Notes: generated from the sequence alone by a model not told the origin. DNA of 64,000 nt from UBA11574 sp963752565 (GCA_963752565.1 CAVVZC010000001.1:60961-124960); one strand, 5' to 3'. Counted from the stretch's first letter, positions 9,592 to 19,389 are shown. Program-made: numbers and translations.

Positions 9592-10362
9592 TTACCTTGT
9601 AATTCCCCTCTCTGAAGATTTAATAAAACGGATCAAGCCATTGACTTCGGGGACCTGTTCCACTTCTGCCTTGACTCTTTCTATGGCCTCATTCAGTGTC
9701 AACCCGATCCTGAAGATAATCCTGTAGGCCTTTTTCAATGAAGACAATGTCTCTTGTGAAAACCCATGGCGTTTTAGCCCCACACTGTTTAACCCGTGCA
9801 ATTTTGCCCTGTCCCCGGCTGCGATAACATAAGGGGGGATGTCTTTCACCACTGCCGATTTTCCACCAATATAAGCATAGTTTCCGATCCTAACAAATTG
9901 ATGAATCGCCACCAGCCCCCCCACAGTCACAAAATCTTCAATGACGATATGACCCGCTAATGTTGCATTGTTTGCTAAAATAACTTTTCGCCCGGTTTTG
10001 CAGTCATGGGCGATATGAACATAAGCCATTAGAAGGTTCTCTTCACCAACCTCCGTAATTTCGCCGCCAAATCCTGTTCCTCTATTTACGGTAACAAACT
10101 CGCGGATAACCGTTCCGCGCCCGATTTTAACATAGGTTTTTTCGCCCTGAAATTTTAATGCCTGAGGAATTGCACCGATGGAAGCATATTGAAATATATG
10201 GCAGTCCGGGCCGATTTCAACATACGGTTGAATGACGACATGGGGACCGATAACCGTTCCGGGTCCGATTTGAACATTCGCTTCAATAATCGAATGGGGA
10301 CCAACCTCGACATTTGAATCTATCTCTGCTTTAGAATCTATAATTGCTGTTGGATGTATCAT
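9592..10362 (-). CDS. lpxA: UDP-N-acetylglucosamine acyltransferase
   Basis: LpxA adds a 3-hydroxyacyl chain from ACP to UDP-GlcNAc, the first step of lipid A synthesis. The ATG at 10362 (MIHPTAIIDSKAEID) is the family start and has a GAGGG ribosome site; the TTG four codons earlier is less likely. The 256-residue protein is a left-handed beta-helix of hexapeptide repeats (for example VGPHSIIEANVQIGPGTVIG). The catalytic-histidine region AYVHIAHDCKTG lies near residue 120. The alpha-helical C-terminus starts after the motif GLNSVGLKRHGF. It lies 8 bp after fabZ. Confidence 0.96.
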   Translation of the reverse strand: MIHPTAIIDSKAEIDSNVEVGPHSIIEANVQIGPGTVIGPHVVIQPYVEIGPDCHIFQYASIGAIPQALKFQGEKTYVKIGRGTVIREFVTVNRGTGFGGEITEVGEENLLMAYVHIAHDCKTGRKVILANNATLAGHIVIEDFVTVGGLVAIHQFVRIGNYAYIGGKSAVVKDIPPYVIAAGDRAKLHGLNSVGLKRHGFSQETLSSLKKAYRIIFRIGLTLNEAIERVKAEVEQVPEVNGLIRFIKSSERGITR

Positions 10363-10370
10363 TTTCCCTC

Positions 10371-10805
10371 TCAAAAGGTGGCCATCAGTTCGGCTTGAGC
10401 CACAACTTTTTCATCAACATAGGCGGTTCCAGACATCTTGAATACCTTGCGTCGTTGTTTAAGAAATTTCATCTCAAATATCAACTGATCACCTGGTGTA
10501 ACAGGCTTACGAAATTTAACCTTGTCTATACCCATAAAATAAATCGATAAGTCATGAGGTTCCCGGTCCAGGGATTTAGCGGCCAGGAAAGCTCCGGCCT
10601 GACCCATGGCCTCAATAATCAGAACACCGGGCATTATCGGATTCCCCGGAAAATGACCCTGGAAAAAAGGTTCATTGATGGTCACATTCTTAAGGGCGAC
10701 AACTTTCTCACCAGGCGTCAGTTCCAGAATGCGATCAATCATAATAAATGGGTACCGGTGAGGCAGCAATTTCATGATTTCTTGAATATCAAAAGCATTA
10801 TCCAT
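10371..10805 (-). CDS. fabZ: 3-hydroxyacyl-ACP dehydratase FabZ
   Basis: FabZ dehydrates 3-hydroxyacyl-ACP in fatty acid elongation and competes with LpxA/LpxD for the same substrate. I start it at the ATG at 10805 (MDNAFDIQEIMKLLPHRYPF) because a GGAGG lies six bases upstream; it overlaps the lpxD end by 8 bp. The 144-residue hotdog-fold protein has the catalytic histidine in HFPGNPIMPGVLIIEAMGQ, the FabZ active-site signature. Its place between lpxD and lpxA is the classic arrangement. Confidence 0.96.
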   Translation of the reverse strand: MDNAFDIQEIMKLLPHRYPFIMIDRILELTPGEKVVALKNVTINEPFFQGHFPGNPIMPGVLIIEAMGQAGAFLAAKSLDREPHDLSIYFMGIDKVKFRKPVTPGDQLIFEMKFLKQRRKVFKMSGTAYVDEKVVAQAELMATF

Positions 10806-11850
10806 TTTTTCCTCCGTTACTTTCATCCTGTTGTTCCTCAAACTTCTTTAATCTCCGGTCAACCTCTGAAAGTTTCTTTGCAAGCTCTGGAAGCTTGGGA
10901 AGAATTCTCTGCACTCTTAGCCATAGTCGATGAGGCATTGCAGAACTTCCTGACACCGTTTCCCCGTCAGGTACTGATTTGGCCACTCCTGCCTGTGGTC
11001 CGACAATTGCATTATTCCCAATGCTCAGATGGCCGGCAATGCCTGCCTGTCCGGCCAGAATAGCATTTTTCCCGATTTTGACACTCCCTGAAATTCCAAC
11101 CTGTCCAACGAGCAAACTGTTTTCACCCACAGTCACATTATGCGCAATCTGGACCAGGTTGTCGGTCTTGACACCACTTTGAATCCAGGTTTTACCAAAA
11201 GTGGCTCTGTCGATGGTATTGCCTGCACCAATTTCAACATCGTTGTCGATCTGAACAATACCGGTATGAGGAATCTTGATATACTTCTTGCCTTCAGGAG
11301 CAAAACCAAAACCATCACTGCCTATAACCGACCCGGCATGAATTGTCACCCGGTTTCCGATGATGCAACGCTCAAGAATCGTCACATTCGGAAAGACCTT
11401 GACATCGTCCCCAATGATAACGTTATCACCAATAACGATATTTGGGTGAAGCACGACACGATGGCCAAGGGTAACATTGTCTCCGATTACACAGAAAGGT
11501 GCTATGGATACATCTTGTCCGCATAAAAAGGATTTGCCGATATATGCATCTTGGCTTATCCCGGGATCTGGTTTTAAAGCAGGATGAAAAAGGTTCAAAA
11601 CCTTTATAAAAGCGATCTGGGGATTGTCTACATGCACAATGTTCTTACTAGACGCTTGAAAATTTTGAGGAACAATAACTGCACCGGCATCGGTCTCGTC
11701 AATTTTTTTCAAGAATTTTGAATGACTTGCAAATGTGATTTCATCGCCTTTTGCATCCTCAAAAGATGCGGCCCCACGAATTTTTTGATTTCCATCCCCG
11801 CTGATGTCACCTTTGACGATATCGGCGATACTGGCAAGTGTGATTTCCAT
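10798..11850 (-). CDS. lpxD: UDP-3-O-acylglucosamine N-acyltransferase
   Basis: LpxD adds the N-linked hydroxyacyl chain to UDP-3-O-acyl-GlcN. The 350-residue protein has an N-terminal uridine-binding domain (to about 100), then many hexapeptide repeats of a left-handed beta-helix. The motif GSVIGSDGFGFAPEG lies near residue 165 and the catalytic-histidine segment QIAHNVTVGENSLLVGQVGI near 230. The C-terminal tail (KKLSEVDRRLKKFEEQQ) is a short coiled coil. It follows ompH and overlaps fabZ by 8 bp, so the two are probably translationally coupled. Confidence 0.96.
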   Translation of the reverse strand: MEITLASIADIVKGDISGDGNQKIRGAASFEDAKGDEITFASHSKFLKKIDETDAGAVIVPQNFQASSKNIVHVDNPQIAFIKVLNLFHPALKPDPGISQDAYIGKSFLCGQDVSIAPFCVIGDNVTLGHRVVLHPNIVIGDNVIIGDDVKVFPNVTILERCIIGNRVTIHAGSVIGSDGFGFAPEGKKYIKIPHTGIVQIDNDVEIGAGNTIDRATFGKTWIQSGVKTDNLVQIAHNVTVGENSLLVGQVGISGSVKIGKNAILAGQAGIAGHLSIGNNAIVGPQAGVAKSVPDGETVSGSSAMPHRLWLRVQRILPKLPELAKKLSEVDRRLKKFEEQQDESNGGKNG

Positions 11851-11892
11851 TTTAATTTTTATTTAGCATCTTTTGTATTTTTTTTCTTGGTT

Positions 11893-12441
11893 TTATTTTT
11901 TCTTTGAAGCTTTTTTGGAAAAAACGGTGTTGTAGCGCTGGATCAACCGGTCGGATATATCGATGGTATCCGGAGAATACAGCACGCCTGCCTCCCGTTT
12001 TTCGAAAATAATGAGAAACCCTTCTTTTTTTCCCATCTCCGTTACAATCTCTAGCACCTCTTTCTGGATGTCCCTAACGAGTCTTGCTTCATGTTGCTTA
12101 AAATCGGCCATGTATTTGTTTTTCAATGTTTTAAAATCATTGATGCTAATTCGTATTTCACGTTCTTTTTGTTCCCGCATCTCTTTGCTCATCACCAGAG
12201 CTTCACGTTCAAGTTTCTTCTTTGTCGCATCGATCTCTTCCCCTTTTTTTTTGAGGCTGCCCTCCATCTCTTTTCCGCGCTTATTGATTTCAGCCATTGC
12301 CATTTTTCCGGCATCTGATTTCTCAAGAATTTTTTGAAAACTAACAACACCAATTTTGGCTACATCCGCCCCATAGGAAGAAGCGCCAAAAAAACAAATA
12401 GAAAAAACCATTGTCACAAAAGCTATTTTAAAAATACGCAT
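11893..12441 (-). CDS. OmpH/Skp family periplasmic chaperone
   Basis: Skp-family proteins are periplasmic holdase chaperones for outer-membrane beta-barrels. The ATG at 12441 (MRIFKIAFVTMVFSI) has a strong GGGGG ribosome site; an upstream in-frame start would add ten uncharged-signal-disrupting residues. A signal peptide runs to SSYGA near residue 25. The mature part is a lysine/glutamate-rich coiled coil (about 45-125), typical of the family's tentacles. It is directly downstream of bamA and upstream of lpxD, the conserved bamA-skp-lpxD order. Confidence 0.92.
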   Translation of the reverse strand: MRIFKIAFVTMVFSICFFGASSYGADVAKIGVVSFQKILEKSDAGKMAMAEINKRGKEMEGSLKKKGEEIDATKKKLEREALVMSKEMREQKEREIRISINDFKTLKNKYMADFKQHEARLVRDIQKEVLEIVTEMGKKEGFLIIFEKREAGVLYSPDTIDISDRLIQRYNTVFSKKASKKK

Positions 12442-12508
12442 TTTACCCCCTTTAAGAGATCGTTCATTCATTCTTTAAGGTAAAAGGAATAGACGGTGTA
12501 AACATTGC

Positions 12509-15154
12509 TCAAAATACCGAACCCATTGAAAATTCCCAGCGTCCACCACCTTCTTCACCTTCCTTAACGTCAAGTTTGTATCCATATTCAAGCCGGATAG
12601 GGCCCATGGGAGAATACCACCTGAATCCGAATCCGGTGCTATTTCTCAAGGTGCTCAGATCTACACTCTCATCGTCATTAAAAACATTTCCGGCATCATA
12701 GAAGATAACACCAACGAGTCCCTGTTTCTTTAACAGAGGGACAATAAATTCAGCATTAAATTGAATGAATTTGTTTCCGCCGATTTGGTTTCCATCTTCG
12801 TCTAAAACAAAAATTTCTCGCCACTCATATCCACGCACTGAATTTATACCACCCAAATAAAATCGTTCGTAATCCGGTAGGACACCTCCTGAATTCTCTG
12901 TGACGTATCCTGCTTTACCATGTAAGAAACCAACCGTGTCCATAAGCAGCGGTTTATACCACCCGGTTTCGGCCAGGAGCTTTGTAAAGGCGACATTTCC
13001 GCCAAGTCCTGCATATTTCAATGTAGCACTGTGTTTCGATCCTTGAGATGGATTAAAACGTCTATTTCTTGAATCGTAGATTATGCTGGTGGATATACTG
13101 CTTGTAATATTGTTGCCTTCCAAATCTTTAATCGACTTTGCAGCAAATTCGGATACGTTTGTTATGTCGGCATCGTCATAATTGTATTTAATACTTGCTC
13201 TTACAAAATCATAAACAGGATAGCTGAATCCCAGGCCAGCTCCGAAGCTTTTCCGGTCATATGTATCATAATCGGTCTTCCAGTTATACAAGTCAACTCC
13301 CATTGACAAAGGAATGTCAAACAGCCAGGGTTCCGTAAAACTCAGTTTATAAAGGTTGCTCCGCGCGCCGATCTGTCCTTCAAGGTTGAGTATCTGCCCG
13401 CGCCCAAACAGATTCCTCTGGGAAACGGAGACCGAGCCAAAAATACTTTCCTGACTGCTGTATCCAGCACCAAATGACATGGTGCCGGTAGGTTTCTCGG
13501 TGACATCGATTTTTAAAATCATCTGGTCATCAGCACTCCCATCGACAGTATTGACCTTTATGTCCTCAAAAAAATCGAGTCGGTAAAGGTTGCGTACGCT
13601 CCGTTTTAATTTTCGACCACTATAAAGTTCCTGTTCGTAGACGCCAAGCTCCCGCCGGATCACCTTATCCCTTGTTTTTGTATTTCCACCAATGATAATA
13701 TATTCAAAAAAGACCTGTTTGCCCTTTTGAACAACGTAGGTAATATTAACCTTCAAGTTGTCAAATTCTTTGTCGATACGGGGAGATATGTCGGTATGGG
13801 CAAAACCTTCATCAGAATAAAGATCCGTAAGAGCCAGTACATCATTTCGGACAACTTCACGATTATAATATGTTTCTCTAGTAATTTTAAGACGTTTTTT
13901 CAACTCATCTTTGGGTAATACAAGATCACCTGTTATATCTACGTTCCCAACCTTAAATTGAGGGCCTTCATCAATCTTTATGGTGATATTGATCCAGTTT
14001 CCCTTGTATTCAATTTGTGGTTCTCCTATTCTGGCCTGTATATACCCGCTGTTATAATAAAAACCTGACAATTTTGTGATATCCTGATCAATGTCCTCCA
14101 TCTTTAAATCCCCGGACGAGGTCACCAAAGAAAAGAAACCTTTTTCCGAAGTCTTCATCAATTTTTTTAATATCTTGTCGCTATACGCGTTGTTTCCTTC
14201 AAATTTTATGGTTTTGATTAAAACTTTTTCGCCCTCATCGATATCGAATTCCAGATCAGCCTGATTGTGTTCCAGATGGTGGATATTGTATGTCACTTTT
14301 ACATTATGATAATTTTTTTCTTTGTAAAGTTCTTCTATCCGTCCGATATTTCTTCTAATTTTAAAAGGATTGAGGATCGATCCTGTTTTAATCGTTAAAT
14401 TTTCCTTAACCTTATCCTCCTTAAACAGCTTATTGCCTTTAAAACGAATGACTCTTATGGTCGGTTTTTCTTTAACCCTGAAGATGATCTTTTTCCCGTC
14501 AGGGGTGTCCTCAGCCTCGATCCTTATGTCATCAAAATATCCCATTGCAAATACAGCTTTCAAATCATCGGAAAGGCTTTTTGAAAGATAGATGTCGCCG
14601 GGTTTTGTTTTGATAATCATTTTGATGGCGTCGGATTCTATCCGTTTGTTGCCGGTAACCACCACACCGGCAACCTTTTCCCGCTTAAAAAGTTTCATTC
14701 CGATATCACGGGAAAGCTGTTTCACAACTCCGGATAGATTTTCCAAGCCCTGGCCTTCTTTTATAAATATTTGGGGGGGATTCTCTCCCAAGGATGGTAC
14801 CATTTTTACATCCAGACTGAATTTTTGTCCGATCAAAGTTAAGCTCCCCCAGACAACATAGTCAGCACCGTTCTTAATTCCAAAATTTCGGATGTCATCG
14901 TAACTTTGAGATGTTTTCAACAATGTGAACGCATCAACGGCTTTCGGGGTCAAAATATATGCGCCTTCCTCTTTGAGATATGATTTAATAACATTCAGGA
15001 TTTCTTTCTGTAAAGATGAAAGATCTTTTCTCGCATGAATTTCAAAGGGTAAGACAACCACGTTAACACTGTCTATAGAATGGGCTATATTCGGGGAAAA
15101 TAAGAGCAATGCAATGGTAAGCAGGCTCAGATGTCTAAACATGAAATTTTTCAA
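12509..15154 (-). CDS. bamA: Outer membrane protein assembly factor BamA with an N-terminal extra domain
   Basis: BamA inserts beta-barrel proteins into the outer membrane. The 881-residue precursor has a signal peptide (to about 26), then an extra domain (about 28-160, beginning VNVVVLPFEIHARKDL) that resembles the TolB/FlgT-type N-terminal fold, which is not in E. coli BamA. Five POTRA repeats follow, recognisable by GNKRIE, GNKLFKED, GNNAYSD, ITGDLVLP and GGNTKTRD. The beta-barrel starts near 575 and contains GGINSVRGYEWRE, the conserved VRGF-type lid motif. The C-terminus WEFSMGSVF ends in phenylalanine, a BAM recognition signal. Confidence 0.95.
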   Translation of the reverse strand: MKNFMFRHLSLLTIALLLFSPNIAHSIDSVNVVVLPFEIHARKDLSSLQKEILNVIKSYLKEEGAYILTPKAVDAFTLLKTSQSYDDIRNFGIKNGADYVVWGSLTLIGQKFSLDVKMVPSLGENPPQIFIKEGQGLENLSGVVKQLSRDIGMKLFKREKVAGVVVTGNKRIESDAIKMIIKTKPGDIYLSKSLSDDLKAVFAMGYFDDIRIEAEDTPDGKKIIFRVKEKPTIRVIRFKGNKLFKEDKVKENLTIKTGSILNPFKIRRNIGRIEELYKEKNYHNVKVTYNIHHLEHNQADLEFDIDEGEKVLIKTIKFEGNNAYSDKILKKLMKTSEKGFFSLVTSSGDLKMEDIDQDITKLSGFYYNSGYIQARIGEPQIEYKGNWINITIKIDEGPQFKVGNVDITGDLVLPKDELKKRLKITRETYYNREVVRNDVLALTDLYSDEGFAHTDISPRIDKEFDNLKVNITYVVQKGKQVFFEYIIIGGNTKTRDKVIRRELGVYEQELYSGRKLKRSVRNLYRLDFFEDIKVNTVDGSADDQMILKIDVTEKPTGTMSFGAGYSSQESIFGSVSVSQRNLFGRGQILNLEGQIGARSNLYKLSFTEPWLFDIPLSMGVDLYNWKTDYDTYDRKSFGAGLGFSYPVYDFVRASIKYNYDDADITNVSEFAAKSIKDLEGNNITSSISTSIIYDSRNRRFNPSQGSKHSATLKYAGLGGNVAFTKLLAETGWYKPLLMDTVGFLHGKAGYVTENSGGVLPDYERFYLGGINSVRGYEWREIFVLDEDGNQIGGNKFIQFNAEFIVPLLKKQGLVGVIFYDAGNVFNDDESVDLSTLRNSTGFGFRWYSPMGPIRLEYGYKLDVKEGEEGGGRWEFSMGSVF

Positions 15155-15280
15155 TACCTAAATTCTCTATTCCAGACTGTTAGTTTTTTTATATCAATTT
15201 TGCCTGTTAATAAATCGATTTAAAGCTGATTCAGATGATTGATTTTATAAAGCTTATAAATGAACGATTATTATTAAAGT

Positions 15281-16000
15281 TTATCCTTTTAATTCAATCA
15301 GTTGGCCATCCACAATCGTCATACTGCGTGACATGTAGGATGCAAGTTCCATATTGTGCGTTACCACGATCAAGGTCATGTTGAGTTCTTCGTTTAGCTC
15401 CATAAGCAGGTCATGAATATACTCGCTGTTTCTCTTATCAAGGTTGCCGGTAGGTTCGTCGGCCAAAAGAATTGCAGGTTTGAGCACCAGACTTCTAGCC
15501 AAGGCAATCCGCTGCTGTTCACCTCCTGAAAGCTTAGAAGCCCTGAAAGTTAGTCTGTCTTTTAAACCGACTCTTACTAACATATCCTCTGCAACTTGCC
15601 GGGCTTTATTTTTACTCAGCCCTTTAATCAATGCCGGCATCATTGTATTTTCAAGGGTGGAAAATTCAGGAAGCAAATAATGAAACTGGAACACAAATCC
15701 TACGGTTTCATTTCGAAATTTCGCCAGTTTCGTTTGATTAAGAAGGAAGATGTCGTCATCTTTAAAAAAATAGGTCCCGCTATCAGGACGATCAAGTGCA
15801 CCCAAAATATGGAGCAGCGTCGACTTACCAATTCCAGATGCACCAACAATAGCCAGGGTCTCTCCAGCATACAGATCTATATTTACGCCCTTTAGAATAT
15901 CAATAGTCGCGCCACTGTTTTCATAACTTTTGAATAGGTCTCTGACAGACAAAAAACGATCTGAAAGAGATCTTTCATCGCGATTCAGAGAGTTAACCAT
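15281..16000 (-). CDS. lolD: Lipoprotein-releasing system ATP-binding protein LolD
   Basis: LolD is the ATPase of the LolCDE complex, which releases lipoproteins from the inner membrane to LolA. The 239 residues hold Walker A GASGIGKSTL (about 54), the Q-loop region FVFQFHYLLPEFS, which is the LolD/MacB-type signature, the ABC motif LSGGEQQR, and Walker B ILLADEPTGNLD. It overlaps the permease gene upstream by 8 bp, so translation is probably coupled. About 125 bp separate it from bamA. Confidence 0.94.
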   Translation of the reverse strand: MVNSLNRDERSLSDRFLSVRDLFKSYENSGATIDILKGVNIDLYAGETLAIVGASGIGKSTLLHILGALDRPDSGTYFFKDDDIFLLNQTKLAKFRNETVGFVFQFHYLLPEFSTLENTMMPALIKGLSKNKARQVAEDMLVRVGLKDRLTFRASKLSGGEQQRIALARSLVLKPAILLADEPTGNLDKRNSEYIHDLLMELNEELNMTLIVVTHNMELASYMSRSMTIVDGQLIELKG

Positions 16001-17228
16001 ACCGGATGGCCTCTATTGGATTGAGTTTTGATGCCTGGCTCGCCGGATAGAGTGTCGCTAAAAAACAGATGACCATTGCTGCAGACGCTATCATAAAAAC
16101 ATCCAGGGCTTCAAGTCGCACCGGCAGGGTTGAAATATAATACACATCCCCTGGAAGTTGAATAAATTTGTATTTTTCCAACAACTTACATATTATAAAC
16201 CCCAGACATACACCGAGCGAAGTTCCCACGGCACCAATGATCATGCCCTTGTAAATAAAAATTTTTCTGATGCTGCTGTCCATTGCACCCATAGCCTTTA
16301 GTATAGCGATATCCTTGGTTTTTCCCATAACCATCATAATCAGCGTACTAGCAATGTTAAAGGCCGCCACTAACACGATCAGTGCCAGAATAATAAACAT
16401 CACCGTCTTTTCCAGCTTAAGTGCCGAAAAGAGATTGTGATTCATTTGCATCCAGTCTCTGGCCCAATAAGGAAACCCTAGTTCTGAAACAATCTTTTTT
16501 GCTACATTTCTTGCGTCATAAATATCATCGACACGCACTTCGATTCCGGTGACAGAGCCTTTCATATTTAAAATCTTTTGTGCGTCTTTCAGGTTGATAT
16601 AAGCTAAAGATCCATCATATTCGTACATACCTGATTCAAAAAGTCCCACGACCTCGAAACGCTTCATGGCTGGAAGGTATCCTATGGGAGAAATCATACC
16701 TCTGGATGATATCAGATAGACCGCATCGCCCTTTAGGACACCTAAATTTCTAGCAAGCTCTTTGCCGAGAATGATCCCAGGAACAAAGGTTTTTGAGTTC
16801 CCCTGTCGCTGAATCTGCTTCAAATTCTGCAAAATAGAATTTTTCAAAATTTTTATGACACTGCCGGCGGATTCCGGATCAATACCTCTTAAAACAGCAC
16901 CTGAAACTCCGGTTGATGATCGAAGCATAATCTGAGAATATATAAATGGCGTAGCTGCTTCCACCCCGTGGAGCTCATTGATTTTTTTCGATATCTTTTT
17001 ATATGCGGAAAAAGAACCATCGTGGCGCATCAGTACAATATGTGATTCAACCCCGAGTATACGCTGTTTAAGATCAGACTCAAAGCCAGCCATGACAGCA
17101 ATCACGACGATCAGGGCCATGACGCCGACAGTAACGCCGGCGACGGAAAGTATGGTAATCAATGAAATGAACGTCTCTTTCTGCTTGGCCCTGAGATAAC
17201 GGCCACCTATGAAATACTCAAAAGACAT
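15993..17228 (-). CDS. Lipoprotein-releasing system permease LolC/LolE
   Basis: This is the membrane subunit of the Lol lipoprotein-release transporter. The 411-residue protein starts MSFEYFIGGRYLRAKQKETF, the usual LolC/E start, with one N-terminal helix (GVTVGVMALIVVIAVMAGF), a large periplasmic MacB-like domain (about 50-260), and three C-terminal helices ending in the conserved NPIEAIRYG. Only one permease gene is present, so the complex may be a homodimeric LolF-like form, as in other bacteria with a single gene. It is the upstream partner of lolD. Confidence 0.93.
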   Translation of the reverse strand: MSFEYFIGGRYLRAKQKETFISLITILSVAGVTVGVMALIVVIAVMAGFESDLKQRILGVESHIVLMRHDGSFSAYKKISKKINELHGVEAATPFIYSQIMLRSSTGVSGAVLRGIDPESAGSVIKILKNSILQNLKQIQRQGNSKTFVPGIILGKELARNLGVLKGDAVYLISSRGMISPIGYLPAMKRFEVVGLFESGMYEYDGSLAYINLKDAQKILNMKGSVTGIEVRVDDIYDARNVAKKIVSELGFPYWARDWMQMNHNLFSALKLEKTVMFIILALIVLVAAFNIASTLIMMVMGKTKDIAILKAMGAMDSSIRKIFIYKGMIIGAVGTSLGVCLGFIICKLLEKYKFIQLPGDVYYISTLPVRLEALDVFMIASAAMVICFLATLYPASQASKLNPIEAIRYG

Positions 17229-17540
17229 ATTAAAAGGTCATGGGTTTTAGATTATGGGTTTTAGGTTCTTAAATGTGATTTTTGTGTTTTTTATGGCAAA
17301 AAATTATCTAAATTCATTGAGTGTGAAGTACCTAAAGTGATTTAAAATGCCTATTTATCCCGTATTCATCGAGTAAGTTAAGGTATTTTTTCAATTTTAT
17401 TTAATATAATTTGCCGGAACGTAGCGACGCCTTGACTTTAGATCACCTTTTACTTTAGATCACTTGTAACTTTTCCGGTTTATCCGGGTTGGGTCATGGT
17501 TTATAGATTTATGATTTTTTAATCCATACCCCATTCCCAA
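17229..17540. repeat. Intergenic spacer with tandem and word-like repeats
   Basis: No gene is supported between lysS and the Lol permease. There is a near-perfect direct tandem, ACTTTAGATCACCTTTT then ACTTTAGATCACTTGTA, at about 17435-17470, and looser repeats of GGGTTTTAGATTATGGG near 17240. A reverse-complement variant (AAGTGATTTAAAAT) lies near 17337. The function of these is unknown; they may be degenerate remnants of one repeat family. Confidence 0.55.
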
Positions 17541-19031
17541 TTACTGCTTGCCGCTTTCAATTGGTTTCATGTGTGGAAAAAGAATAACTTCTCTAATGGA
17601 AGCGGCATCAGCAAGAAGCATGACCAATCGATCTATCCCTATTCCTTCTCCAGCAGTGGGAGGCATTCCATACTCCAACGCTTCAATATAATCTTTGTCC
17701 ATATAGTGAGCCTCTTTATCACCTGCTTCCCTGTCAGCAGTTTGTTGCAAAAATCGCTTTTCTTGGTCATCGGGATCATTGAGTTCCGAAAATCCATTTG
17801 CGATTTCATGGCCTGCTATAAAAAGCTCAAATCGATCTGTAAGATTGGAATCCGCCTCACTCTTTCTGGAAAGGGGAGAAACTTCAACCGGATATCCGGT
17901 AATAAATGTAGGCTGCAAAAGTTTCGGTTCCACCAGAATATCAAACAGTTTTGTTATAATCTTTCCTTTGCGACCTGTTTTTGTTATTTTAATTTTTTTT
18001 ATCGCAGCCAATTCAAGCAGTCCTTCTCGATCGTTTAGCAGGCTGGGATTTATACCTCCGTATTCTTCTAAAGCAGACGCAAGGGACATTCTACGCCACT
18101 TTGCACCCAAATCAATAGCAGCTCCTTGATATGATATTGTTGTCGAACCGACGACGTCCAAAGCGACATAACGAAACATTTCCTCGGTAAGATCCATCAT
18201 GTGCTCATATGTCGCGTAGGCCTGATAAAATTCGAGCATGGTAAATTCCGGATTGTGCCGCGCAGAGACTCCTTCATTCCTGAAATTTCTGTTGATTTCG
18301 AAAACCCTTTCAAATCCACCAACAACCAGACGTTTTAGATACAATTCAGGCGCTATTCGTAAAAACAGGTCTATGCCCAAAGCATTATGGTGCGTTATAA
18401 ATGGAGTCGCCTCCGCTCCTCCCGGAATAGGCTGCATCATCGGCGTTTCCACCTCAAGAAAATCGCGGTCCAAAAGGAATGTGCGTATAGCCTGAATGAT
18501 TTTGCTCCGTTTTTCAAAAATATCTCGTACATTTGAATTCATTATTAAATCAATATAACGACGACGATACCGTTTTTCAGGATCCTTGAGCCCATGAAAT
18601 TTTTCCGGTAAGGGTCGAGTTGATTTACAGACAAGACTCAATTCATTGGTGAGAAGCGTCCACTCACCTGTTTTGGTTTTGAACATTCCACCTTTCAAAC
18701 CAACGAAATCCCCAATATCCATCTGCTTAAAAAGACTATAAGATTGGTTTCCTATTTTGTCTTTTCTCACATACGCCTGAAGCTGTCCCGTACGGTCCCT
18801 AAACCTCATAAAGGCGGTTTTCCCAAACCGGTTTACAGCCATGATGCGGCCGGCAACAATAAAAACAGGATCATCCTGTGTAAGAGAATCTGGTGAATTT
18901 TCTATGACCTTCATAATATCTCGGACAGTATGTAAAACTTCAAAATCGTTTGGAAAAAGATTAATATTGTTATTTTTTAAGTCTTCGAGCTTCTTTTTTC
19001 TATCCTCTATGATTGCGCTCTTTTTATCCAT
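17541..19031 (-). CDS. lysS: Lysyl-tRNA synthetase, class II
   Basis: LysS charges tRNA-Lys. The 496-residue protein has an N-terminal OB-fold anticodon-binding domain (about 60-170: VAGRIMAVNRFGKTAFMRFR) and a class II catalytic core. Motif 1 lies around FLLDRDFLEVETPMMQPIPGG, motif 2 in FRNEGVSARHNPEFTMLE, and motif 3 in GIGIDRLVMLL near the C-terminus. It is upstream of the Lol genes on the same strand, but a 312-bp gap makes shared transcription uncertain. Confidence 0.97.
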   Translation of the reverse strand: MDKKSAIIEDRKKKLEDLKNNNINLFPNDFEVLHTVRDIMKVIENSPDSLTQDDPVFIVAGRIMAVNRFGKTAFMRFRDRTGQLQAYVRKDKIGNQSYSLFKQMDIGDFVGLKGGMFKTKTGEWTLLTNELSLVCKSTRPLPEKFHGLKDPEKRYRRRYIDLIMNSNVRDIFEKRSKIIQAIRTFLLDRDFLEVETPMMQPIPGGAEATPFITHHNALGIDLFLRIAPELYLKRLVVGGFERVFEINRNFRNEGVSARHNPEFTMLEFYQAYATYEHMMDLTEEMFRYVALDVVGSTTISYQGAAIDLGAKWRRMSLASALEEYGGINPSLLNDREGLLELAAIKKIKITKTGRKGKIITKLFDILVEPKLLQPTFITGYPVEVSPLSRKSEADSNLTDRFELFIAGHEIANGFSELNDPDDQEKRFLQQTADREAGDKEAHYMDKDYIEALEYGMPPTAGEGIGIDRLVMLLADAASIREVILFPHMKPIESGKQ

Positions 19032-19389
19032 ATGATTTTACCTAAGTTGAGCGGTTGCTAAAGATGCCGCAGATTCAAAACAAAGCGCATGAAGCTATCA
19101 TATACTATCGCAAATGCGCTTCAACACAGATCTAAGATTCCCGTCTCTGGCAGGGGAGATGCGACGAGATCGGCGATCCTGAAGGGTTTCAAATTCAAAT
19201 AGTGATAATTATTACTGGAACAAATCTGTTCCCAATGGGTTAGCCTTAACAATAATTTATTGGCAATGCCTTTTATAAACTAACATTATCAATACATCAG
19301 AATCAACTCATCAGAGTTCGAATAGAAAAAGACACTTTGTCGAACGATTAAACGTCGTTTGGTAACCTATTTGTATATAAGTGTCAAGG
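19032..19389. other. Gene-less spacer upstream of lysS
   Basis: I see no coding region in this 358-bp gap. It presumably contains the lysS promoter on the minus strand. One hairpin is visible: AAGCGCAT at 19083-19090 pairs with ATGCGCTT at 19114-19121, leaving a 23-base loop; it is not followed by a T-run on either strand. No tRNA, T-box or repeat copy was recognised. Confidence 0.5.

Noticed and set aside
19083..19121. Hairpin upstream of lysS as a terminator or T-box
   Set aside because: The loop is 23 bases, there is no T-run on either strand, and no T-box or specifier features were found.
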